Source of the DNA: Arthrobacter sp. PsM3
GTDB lineage: Bacteria > Actinomycetota > Actinomycetes > Actinomycetales > Micrococcaceae
Length of the DNA: 64,000 bases
Assembly (NCBI RefSeq): GCF_030433895.1
Contig: NZ_JARUXE010000004.1
Location: 1 to 64,000 of the forward strand
Direction: 5' to 3'
Shown here: positions 57,375 to 64,000 of the stretch, in pieces
Layout of the letters: each line of letters opens with the position of its first letter
How positions within the stretch are numbered: the stretch's first letter is position 1
Notes under the pieces: model-generated
What the model was told of the DNA's origin: nothing
Database searches by the model: none
Seen by the model: only the letters and a program-made list of their open reading frames with translations
Program-made: the position numbers and the translations under genes

Positions 57375-59006
57375 ATGTCGGGCAACAACGCGTTTGACGC
57401 GATCATCGTTGGCGGCGGCCACAACGGCCTGGCCGCGGCCGCGTACCTGTCCAAAGCCGGCCGGAAGGTCCTGCTGCTGGAGAAGCTTGAGCATCCCGGC
57501 GGCGCCGCCGTGTCCGCCCAGGCGTTCGACGGCGTCGACGCTCGCCTATCGCGGTATTCCTACCTCGTGAGCCTCCTCCCGCAGCAAGTCATTGACGACC
57601 TGGACCTGGACATCCGGCTGGCGCGGCGCCGGTATTCGTCGTACACGCCCGACCCGCACAACGCCGGCAAGGCCCTGCTGATCGACAACGGGGATGCCGC
57701 GGCCACCGCGGCATCCTTTGCCGCGGTCGGAGCACCCGACGGCGAATTCGAGGCCTTCACCGCTTTCTACGCGGGCTGCCGCCAACTCACCGGAGCCCTC
57801 TGGCCCACCATGACCTCGCCGCTGCCGACCCGCTCCGCGGCGCGGAATCTCGCGGCCCGGGCCGGGGCGGAAAAGTCGTGGGAGGCCATGATCGAACGCC
57901 CCATCGGGGACGCCATCGCCCGGGAACTCCAGCACGACCTGGTCCGCGGCGTGGTGCTCACGGACGCCCTGATCGGGACCTTCGCCCGGGCCGGCGACCA
58001 GGATCTGCAGCAGAACATCTGCTTCCTGTACCACCTGGTCGGCGGCGGAACCGGCGACTGGGACGTGCCCGTCGGCGGCATGGGCGCGGTCTCCGGGGAA
58101 CTGGAACGGGCCGCCCGCGAAGCCGGGACGACGATTCTGACGTCCGCGGAAGTCACTGCCATCCGCCCGGGAGGCGTGGTCAGCTACCGCCACGACGGCG
58201 CCGAGCGCACGGCCACCGCTTCATGGGTCCTCGCCAACGTGGCCCCGGTGGTGCTGGACCGGCTGCGGAGCTCCGACGCCGCCAGCACAGCCACGCCCGC
58301 CACGCGGAACCCGAACCATCTCCGGGAAGGCGCCCAGGTCAAGGTGAACCTGCTGCTGACGCGCCTGCCCCGGCTGCTCGATCAGGGCGTTAGCCCGGAA
58401 GCTGCCTTCGGCGGGACGTTCCACATCAACGAGACCTGGTCGCAGCTCGACGCCGCCTACCTCGCCGCCGCGGGCAGTTCCATCCCCGACCCGCTGCCTT
58501 GCGAGATCTACTGCCATTCCCTCACCGATCCCAGCATCCTGTCCCTGGAACTGCAGGCCGCGGGGGCGCAGACCCTCACCGTGTTCGGCCTGCACGTCCC
58601 GGACCGGCTGATCACGGCGGAGAACAATGAGCAGCGCCGGACGGAACTGCAGGCGGCAGTCCTGAAATCGCTGAACTCGGTCCTGGCCGAACCCGTCGAG
58701 GAGCTGCTGCTGACGGGCCCGGACGGACGGCCCTGCATTGAAACCAAGACGACCCTGGACATCGAGCGGGCGGTCGGCATGCCGCGGGGCAACATCTTCC
58801 ACGGCGGACTCGATTGGCCCTTCGTCGAGGACGATGCGCCGCTCGACACCCCGGCGCGGCGCTGGGGCGTCGCAACGGATGACGCGCAGATCCTGCTCTG
58901 CGGCTCCGGTGCCCGGCGCGGGGGTGCCGTCAGCGCCATCGCCGGGCACAACGCGGCCATGGCAGTGCTGGAGTCCGGCGGGTTTGAAGCCGGCCATGCC
59001 TCCTAG
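57375..59006 (+). CDS. Phytoene desaturase-like FAD-dependent oxidoreductase
   Basis: A 543-residue flavoprotein of the CrtI/PYROXD2 type. The FAD-binding N-terminus is DAIIVGGGHNGLAAAAYLSKAG, followed by LLLEKLEHPGG and, at the C-terminus, the dinucleotide-closing segment LLCGSGARRGGAVSAIAGHNAA. The MPRGNIFHGGL segment is typical of PYROXD2-like proteins rather than true carotenoid desaturases, and no carotenoid genes are nearby, so the substrate is open. CAGGAT (57363-57368) lies 6 bases before ATG 57375. Its end overlaps the MFS start by 11 bases, indicating a two-gene operon. Confidence 0.85.
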   Translation: MSGNNAFDAIIVGGGHNGLAAAAYLSKAGRKVLLLEKLEHPGGAAVSAQAFDGVDARLSRYSYLVSLLPQQVIDDLDLDIRLARRRYSSYTPDPHNAGKALLIDNGDAAATAASFAAVGAPDGEFEAFTAFYAGCRQLTGALWPTMTSPLPTRSAARNLAARAGAEKSWEAMIERPIGDAIARELQHDLVRGVVLTDALIGTFARAGDQDLQQNICFLYHLVGGGTGDWDVPVGGMGAVSGELERAAREAGTTILTSAEVTAIRPGGVVSYRHDGAERTATASWVLANVAPVVLDRLRSSDAASTATPATRNPNHLREGAQVKVNLLLTRLPRLLDQGVSPEAAFGGTFHINETWSQLDAAYLAAAGSSIPDPLPCEIYCHSLTDPSILSLELQAAGAQTLTVFGLHVPDRLITAENNEQRRTELQAAVLKSLNSVLAEPVEELLLTGPDGRPCIETKTTLDIERAVGMPRGNIFHGGLDWPFVEDDAPLDTPARRWGVATDDAQILLCGSGARRGGAVSAIAGHNAAMAVLESGGFEAGHAS

Positions 59007-60483
59007 CGCCGCGCTCCCTTCCCCGGCTGCCAGCACAACCGCGGACGATTGGAGCCCGCGGCTGGCCCTGCTCGTCGCTGCCACGTTCTTTATGGAGTTC
59101 CTGGACGGCACCGTCCTGACCACCGCGATCCCCAGCATCGCGGCGGACTTCTCTGTCCCGTCAGCGGACGTCAACGTCACCATGACGGCCTACCTCATGA
59201 CGGTGGCGATGGGGATCCCGCTCAGCGGCTGGCTGGCCGAACGCCTCGGGGCGCGGCGGGTGTTCTGCCTGGCCATTGCCACGTTCACGGTGGCCTCGCT
59301 GCTGTGCGCGCTCAGCCAGGATCTGGCCATGCTGACCCTGAGCCGGGTGCTGCAGGGTGCGGGCGGCGCCATGATGGTACCCGTCGGGACCCTCGTGGTG
59401 CTTCGCGGAACAGCGAAGAAGGACCTGCTCCGCGCCACGGCCTACCTGGTGTGGCCCGGCCTGCTGGCACCTGTCCTGGCGCCGCTGGTCGGAGGCGCGC
59501 TCACGACGTTCCTGTCCTGGCACTGGATCTTCCTGATCAATCTCCCGCTCGGACTTGCGGCGTTCCTCGCGGCGCTGCGGCTGGTCCCGGGCACCGCGGG
59601 TGACCGCGCCCGGCGCCTGGACTGGCTGGGGCTTGGCCTCACGACGCTGGGTGTGGGGTCCGTCGTGGTGGGCCTGGAGCTGGCGGGCGGCCGCGGGTCC
59701 GGCGCCCTGGCTGCCCTCAGCATCACCGCCGGGCTGCTGTTCCTCGTCGCGGCGGTCTGGTGGATGCGGCGGGCCCGCTCCCCCCTGTTCGACCTGGGCG
59801 TCTTCACCGCCCGGACGTTCCGCGCCACGGCGACCGGCGGGTTCATCTACCGCCTGACCATCAGTGCCGTGCCCTTCCTGCTGCCGCTGATGTTCCAGAA
59901 CGGCTTTGGCTGGGATCCGCTGCACGCCGGGGTCCTCGTCGCGGCGGTGTTCATTGGCAATATCTGGATTAAGCCGGCCACGACCCCGCTCATCCGGCGC
60001 TTCGGCTTCAAGCCGGTGCTGGTCTTCGCGTCCCTGGCCTCGGCGGCCACTTTTGCGCTGTGCGCCCTGATCGACGCCGGCACCCCGGAGCCGCTGATCT
60101 TCGCACTGCTCGTCGCCAGCGGGGCGTTCCGGTCCATCGGTTTCTCCGCCTACGCCTCGGTGCAGTACGCCGACGTCGTTCCCGCCCAGCTGCCGTCCGC
60201 CAACGCCGTTTCCGCGACGCTGGTGCAACTCGCGACGGCGGCCGGGATCGCCATCGGTGCCCTGCTGATCCGGGTCTACGAGGCCGGTGGCCCGCTGCCG
60301 GGCGGTGCGGGTGCGGCTGGCGGGGATCCGGCCGCGCCGTACCGCGCGGCGTTCCTGGCGATTGCGGTGGTCATGCTGCTGAGCACCCTGGACAGCCTGA
60401 CGCTGCCGCGCCACGCGGGCGCCGAGGTCAGCCGGCCTGGCCAAGCACCAGCGGCAGCACCGCCCCGGCGCCCGCGAGCCTGA
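58996..60483 (+). CDS. MFS drug/metabolite exporter (DHA2, 14-helix type)
   Basis: A 495-residue transporter with 14 predicted helices. It shows helix 1 signature FMEFLDGTVLTTAIPSIA, motif A GWLAERLGARRVF and the antiporter-type motif in helix 5 (VWPGLLAPVLAPLVGG), as in EmrB/QacA-like proton-coupled exporters. The substrate is unknown. It overlaps the upstream flavoprotein gene by 11 bases, so product export is a possibility. The Ala/Pro/Arg-rich C-terminal tail overlaps the 3' end of recQ on the other strand by 56 bases. Confidence 0.88.
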   Translation: MPPSAALPSPAASTTADDWSPRLALLVAATFFMEFLDGTVLTTAIPSIAADFSVPSADVNVTMTAYLMTVAMGIPLSGWLAERLGARRVFCLAIATFTVASLLCALSQDLAMLTLSRVLQGAGGAMMVPVGTLVVLRGTAKKDLLRATAYLVWPGLLAPVLAPLVGGALTTFLSWHWIFLINLPLGLAAFLAALRLVPGTAGDRARRLDWLGLGLTTLGVGSVVVGLELAGGRGSGALAALSITAGLLFLVAAVWWMRRARSPLFDLGVFTARTFRATATGGFIYRLTISAVPFLLPLMFQNGFGWDPLHAGVLVAAVFIGNIWIKPATTPLIRRFGFKPVLVFASLASAATFALCALIDAGTPEPLIFALLVASGAFRSIGFSAYASVQYADVVPAQLPSANAVSATLVQLATAAGIAIGALLIRVYEAGGPLPGGAGAAGGDPAAPYRAAFLAIAVVMLLSTLDSLTLPRHAGAEVSRPGQAPAAAPPRRPRA

Positions 60484-62641
60484 GGGCGCGGCCTGCGACA
60501 GTCACGGTCCAGCGGCTGTCGACCAGATCGTCAATCAGCATCACGCTCTGGCCCTGGATCCCGGCCAGGGCTGCTTCCAGTTCCGGACCCACCACCAGGC
60601 GTTCCCAGACCCCGGCAAGACGGTACGCGCTGTTGCCGCCGCGCCCGCCGGCCGGTCCGCCGTGCTCAAGCTGGAGCTGTCCCAGGTACGGGATCCGGCC
60701 GATGTCCGAGATACCCCGGGCAAGGGAGTCCACCAGGGCCGGCTTGCCGCGGGACGGGATGCTGATGATGGCGGCGGGCCGGCCGGCCCCGCTCCAGCCG
60801 GGGGTGCGGGCGTCACCGGCGCCCCACTCGCGCAGCACCTGGACACACGCCTGCAGCATGCCCGGGTCCACTGTGCGGTCAGGGGCTCCCGCGGCGAAGG
60901 CTTCGCGCAGGGCACCGCCCCAGCCCAGGTCCGTGAGCCGGGCCAGCGCCCGGCCCGCAGCGACGTTTTCCTCGGGCTTGATCTTGCCCTTCACAGGTAC
61001 TCCCAGCCCGTCCATGCCGCTGGGCCACTGCAACCGGGGTTCCAGCGGGACACCGGCGCGGCTCAGCGTCTGGCCTGCGGCTTCGGTGGCCGAGGCTGCG
61101 ATGTCCGCCGGGAACCACTGCCCGGCGCAGTTGTCACAGCGGCCGCAGGCGTGGGCGGTCTCGTCATCGAGGACCGAGGTGATGTACTCCATCCGGCAGC
61201 CGGCAGTGTCCTGGTAGATCACCATGGAGTCCTGTTCGTCCACCCGGGCCTCCGCGATCCGGCTGTAGCGCTCGGCGTCGTAGTTCCAGGGCTGGCCGGT
61301 GGACCGCCAGCCTCCGCCGACGCGCTCGACGGCGCCGTCGACGGCCAGCACCTTCAGCAGCAGCTCCAGCGGCGTCCTGCGCAGGTCCACCCGCGCTTCC
61401 AGTGCCACCGTGGATACGGCGGTCCCCGCCTCGGCGAGGGCGGCCAGCACCGCGCCGGCCTTTTGCTCCGAGGGCATCGACGCGGTGGCGAAGTACTGCC
61501 AGATGTCGCGGTCCTCGGAGCCGGGCAGCAGCAGCACGTCGGCGTTGGCGGCGCCACGGCCGGCACGGCCGACCTGCTGGTAATAGGCCACCGGGGAGGA
61601 CGGCGCCCCCAGGTGCACCACGAAGCCGAGGTCCGGCTTGTCGAAGCCCATGCCCAGCGCCGACGTGGCCACAAGGGCCTTGACCTGGTTGTCCTTAAGG
61701 AGCTGCTCGGCGCGTTCCCGGTCCGCGGGGTCGGTGCGTCCGGTGTAGGCCAGCACCTCGTGCCCGGCCTCGGCCAGGAGCCGGGCGGTGTCTTCGGCCG
61801 CGGAGACCGTCAGGGTGTAAATGATGCCGCTGCCGGGGAGGTCTTTCAGGTGCGTGAGCAGCCAGCCGAGCCGGTCGCGGGAGTCCGGCAGGCGCAGCAC
61901 CCCCAGCCGGAGCGATTCGCGGCCCAGGGCCCCGCGGATGGTCAGCACGCCGGCGCCCAGTTGCTCCTCGATGTCGTGGACCACCCGGGAGTTGGCGGTG
62001 GCCGTGGTGGCCAGGACCGGAACGGTATCCGGTAGCTGGGTGATCAGGTCCGCGATGCGCCGGTAGTCGGGACGGAAATCGTGGCCCCAGTCCGAGATGC
62101 AGTGCGCCTCATCGATGACCAGGAGCCCGGTGCGGCGGATCAGCTCTGGGAGCTGGTTTTCACGGAACGAGGGGTTCGTGAGGCGCTCCGGGGAGACCAG
62201 CAGGACATCGACCTCATCCGCCGCGAGCTGTTCGCGGACGGTGTCCCAGTCCAGCTGGTTGGCGGAGTTGATGGCCACCGCCCGGACCCCGGCCCGGGCC
62301 GCGGCGGCCACCTGGTCACGCATGAGGGCCAGCAGCGGGGACACGATGAGGGTGGGCCCGGCGCCGCGGCGCCGGAGCAGCAGGGACGAGACGAAGTACA
62401 CGGCCGACTTTCCCCAGCCGGTGCGCTGCACAACGAGGGCCCGCCGGCCGCCGTCGACAAGGGCCTCAATGGCTTCAAACTGGCCGTCATGGAACTCCGC
62501 CGCCGGGTGCCCGACCAGCTCGCGCAGCACTTCCTGGGCCTGTTCCCGCGTCCCGGGCACCCCGGCCGAACCGGCGGAACCGGCGCCTCCAGCGGGATCA
62601 GGGGACACGGAGAGGACTGCAGCGTTCTGGGTATTGGCCAT
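60428..62641 (-). CDS. RecQ-family DNA helicase with C-terminal phosphoribosyltransferase-like domain
   Basis: A 737-residue superfamily 2 helicase. Motif I is QRTGWGKSAVYF, motif II VIDEAHCISDWGHDFRPDYR, motif III ATTATAN, and motifs V-VI VATSALGMGFDKPDL and YYQQVGRAGR. The RecQ zinc cluster (C-x-MEYI ... CGRCDNC) is intact. Instead of an HRDC domain, the last 150 residues look like a type I PRTase: AIISIPSRGKPALVDSLARGI, and the PRPP-loop-like VMLIDDLVDSRWT near residue 705. ATG 62641 is chosen: GATACT (62648-62653, minus strand) is 6 bases upstream. It is convergent with and overlaps the MFS gene. Confidence 0.9.
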   Translation of the reverse strand: MANTQNAAVLSVSPDPAGGAGSAGSAGVPGTREQAQEVLRELVGHPAAEFHDGQFEAIEALVDGGRRALVVQRTGWGKSAVYFVSSLLLRRRGAGPTLIVSPLLALMRDQVAAAARAGVRAVAINSANQLDWDTVREQLAADEVDVLLVSPERLTNPSFRENQLPELIRRTGLLVIDEAHCISDWGHDFRPDYRRIADLITQLPDTVPVLATTATANSRVVHDIEEQLGAGVLTIRGALGRESLRLGVLRLPDSRDRLGWLLTHLKDLPGSGIIYTLTVSAAEDTARLLAEAGHEVLAYTGRTDPADRERAEQLLKDNQVKALVATSALGMGFDKPDLGFVVHLGAPSSPVAYYQQVGRAGRGAANADVLLLPGSEDRDIWQYFATASMPSEQKAGAVLAALAEAGTAVSTVALEARVDLRRTPLELLLKVLAVDGAVERVGGGWRSTGQPWNYDAERYSRIAEARVDEQDSMVIYQDTAGCRMEYITSVLDDETAHACGRCDNCAGQWFPADIAASATEAAGQTLSRAGVPLEPRLQWPSGMDGLGVPVKGKIKPEENVAAGRALARLTDLGWGGALREAFAAGAPDRTVDPGMLQACVQVLREWGAGDARTPGWSGAGRPAAIISIPSRGKPALVDSLARGISDIGRIPYLGQLQLEHGGPAGGRGGNSAYRLAGVWERLVVGPELEAALAGIQGQSVMLIDDLVDSRWTVTVAGRALRLAGAGAVLPLVLGQAG

Positions 62642-62718
62642 TGCTTCAGTATCCCAGCCCGCTCCGGGAGCCACGAAGCCGGGGGCTTTGCTATGTGGAC
62701 AATCACAGCGGATCCGCC

Positions 62719-62768
62719 GGGGGTCCGGGAGTCCGGGAGTCCGGGAGTCCGGGGGTCCGGGGGTCCGG
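62719..62768. repeat. 8-base tandem repeat upstream of the phosphohexomutase gene
   Basis: About six tandem copies of the octamer GTCCGGGA/GTCCGGGG fill 62719-62768, between the divergent recQ and phosphohexomutase starts. Such an array is prone to slippage. Confidence 0.85.
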
Positions 62769-62826
62769 ATGACACCGCCGGTGTCCCTCCACAGCCCCGT
62801 TCGGCCGTCAACGTAAGATAAGACGC

Positions 62827-64000
62827 GTGACTATGGACCAGACAAAGACTTTTGACCTCTCGGCCTCCTTCAAGGCCTACGACGTGCGCGGCATTGTCGG
62901 CGAATCGATCACCGCGGAGATCGTCGAGGCTGTGGGTGCGGCATTCGTCGACGTCCTGCAGCTGGAGGGCAAGATGGTGCTTGTCGGCGGCGACATGCGC
63001 CCCTCCTCCCCCGAGTTCAGCAAGGCATTCGCCGGCGGCGCCGCCCGCCGCGGGGCCAACGTCCAGCTGCTTGACCTGATCTCTACCGATGAGCTGTACT
63101 ACGCCTGCGGTGCGCTCAATGCGGCCGGTGCCACCTTCACCGCCAGCCACAACCCCGCCGAGTACAACGGCATCAAGATGGCCAAGGCCGGCGCCGAGCC
63201 GATCTCCTCCGAATCCGGGCTCAAGGAAATCCAGGCCCGCGCCGAGGAGTACCTCAACTCCGGTTCCATCCCCGCTGCCCCCGTGCGCGGCCTGATCGGC
63301 GTCCACGATGTCCTGAAGGGCTACTCCGAGTACCTGCGCGGCCTCGTGGACCTCCGCGGCTCCCGCCCGCTCAAGGTCGTCGTGGATGCCGGCAACGGCA
63401 TGGCCGGCCTCACGACGCCGGCGGTGCTTGGCGACGCACTGCTGCCCAAGCTCCCCCTGGAGATCATTCCGCTGTACTTCGAGCTCGACGGGTCCTTCCC
63501 GAACCACCCCGCCAACCCGCTGGAGCCGGAGAACCTGCGTGACCTGCAGGCCGCCGTCGTCGAGCACGGGGCGGACATCGGGCTGGCGTTCGACGGCGAC
63601 GCCGACCGTTGCTTCGTCATCGATGAAAAGGGCGAACCCGTCTCGCCGTCCGCGATCACGGGCATGGTCGCCCGCCGCGAGATTGCCCGTGCGCAGGGGC
63701 TCGGCGAGGCCAACCCGACCGTCATCCACAACCTGCTGACCTCCCGCGCCGTCCCCGAACTGGTGGAACGCGACGGCGGCCGGGCAGTGCGCACCCGTGT
63801 GGGCCACTCCTTCATCAAGGCCGTGATGGCCGCTGAGGGCGCCATCTTCGGCGGCGAACACTCCGCCCACTTCTATTTCCGTGACTTCTGGAACGCTGAT
63901 ACCGGCATGCTGGCCGCCATGCACGTGCTGGCGGCCCTCGGCGAGCAGGACGGCCCGCTGTCGGACCTCGGCCGCGAATACGAGCCGTATTTGTCCTCCG
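62827..64000 (+). CDS. manB: Phosphomannomutase/phosphoglucomutase, 5' part
   Basis: The open frame runs off the right edge, giving 391 residues of an expected 460 or so. Alpha-D-phosphohexomutase motifs are in order: KAYDVRGIVGESI, phosphoserine loop TASHNPAEYNGIK, metal loop DGDADRCF and sugar-binding loop GGEHSAHFYF. It interconverts hexose 6- and 1-phosphates, feeding GDP-mannose or UDP-glucose synthesis. GTG 62827 is preceded by TAAGAT (62814-62819) with a 7-base gap and is probably leaderless; ATG 62833 in the same frame is an alternative. Confidence 0.92.
   Translation, partial: MTMDQTKTFDLSASFKAYDVRGIVGESITAEIVEAVGAAFVDVLQLEGKMVLVGGDMRPSSPEFSKAFAGGAARRGANVQLLDLISTDELYYACGALNAAGATFTASHNPAEYNGIKMAKAGAEPISSESGLKEIQARAEEYLNSGSIPAAPVRGLIGVHDVLKGYSEYLRGLVDLRGSRPLKVVVDAGNGMAGLTTPAVLGDALLPKLPLEIIPLYFELDGSFPNHPANPLEPENLRDLQAAVVEHGADIGLAFDGDADRCFVIDEKGEPVSPSAITGMVARREIARAQGLGEANPTVIHNLLTSRAVPELVERDGGRAVRTRVGHSFIKAVMAAEGAIFGGEHSAHFYFRDFWNADTGMLAAMHVLAALGEQDGPLSDLGREYEPYLSS

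Noticed and set aside
57375..59006. Carotenoid phytoene desaturase
   Set aside because: The flavoprotein resembles PYROXD2-type proteins and no crtB, crtE or other carotenoid genes are nearby, so a pathway assignment is not supported.
62140..63924. 594-residue minus-strand open frame spanning recQ and manB
   Set aside because: It runs antisense to manB and out of frame through recQ; no domain is visible and both real genes have complete motifs.

Overview
The window is high-GC DNA (roughly two thirds G+C) with actinobacterial gene content: a GlgE alpha-glucan pathway, SenX3-RegX3, CarD, the proteasome activator Bpa, and promoters that place the start codon 6-7 bases after the -10 box. Gene order and protein similarity best fit Arthrobacter, Pseudarthrobacter or a close relative in the Micrococcaceae. 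This is inference; no 16S gene is present. It reads as a chromosomal core segment with no insertion sequence, prophage or CRISPR array.

Layout. (1) 1-310: two tandem promoters and the leader of an rRNA operon that leaves the window to the left. (2) 357-13.7 kb: storage-glucan metabolism. The leftward operon glgE-treS-mak/glgB (maltokinase fused in frame to branching enzyme) converts trehalose to branched alpha-glucan; divergent glgP and leftward glgX degrade it. A secreted RNase Sa-like enzyme and its barstar inhibitor sit between glgP and glgX. (3) 13.8-19.7 kb: a nitrilase, then the housekeeping block rlmB, cysS, lipoprotein, ispF, ispD, carD. (4) 20-24.3 kb: a lipoprotein, then phosphate control (regX3, senX3, phoU with a PHO-box-like array) and gpmA. 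(5) 24.4-30.5 kb: a methyltransferase, a DUF2516 membrane protein, a Cys/Met PLP enzyme, tmk-holB and a lipoprotein peptidase. (6) 30.5-38.9 kb: tRNA-Thr, a secreted GH16 glycosidase, an MFS carrier, a P2-type cation ATPase, a coiled-coil protein and an aldo/keto reductase. (7) 39-44.9 kb: bpa with a downstream partner, the cstA-ybdD uptake pair, a PadR regulator, a quinone oxidoreductase and tRNA-Ser(UGA). (8) 45-47.4 kb: a DUF559-type nuclease-fold gene bracketed by palindromic repeats, and a VOC protein. (9) 47.8-57 kb: a 1523-residue secreted nuclease/5'-nucleotidase ending in a duplicated terminator-like repeat, an FAD enzyme and a prolyl oligopeptidase. (10) 57.1-64 kb: tRNA-Ser(GCU), a phytoene-dehydrogenase-like oxidoreductase, an MFS exporter, a RecQ helicase with a phosphoribosyltransferase-like tail, and the 5' part of a phosphohexomutase.

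The items most worth a second look are: the maltokinase/GlgB fusion that still carries an internal ribosome binding site; three 65-base palindromes of one family at 14.6, 24.4 and 57.0 kb; a second palindrome family on both sides of the DUF559 gene; the 32-base tandem repeat at 52.5 kb; the RecQ-PRTase fusion; and the many apparently leaderless genes.
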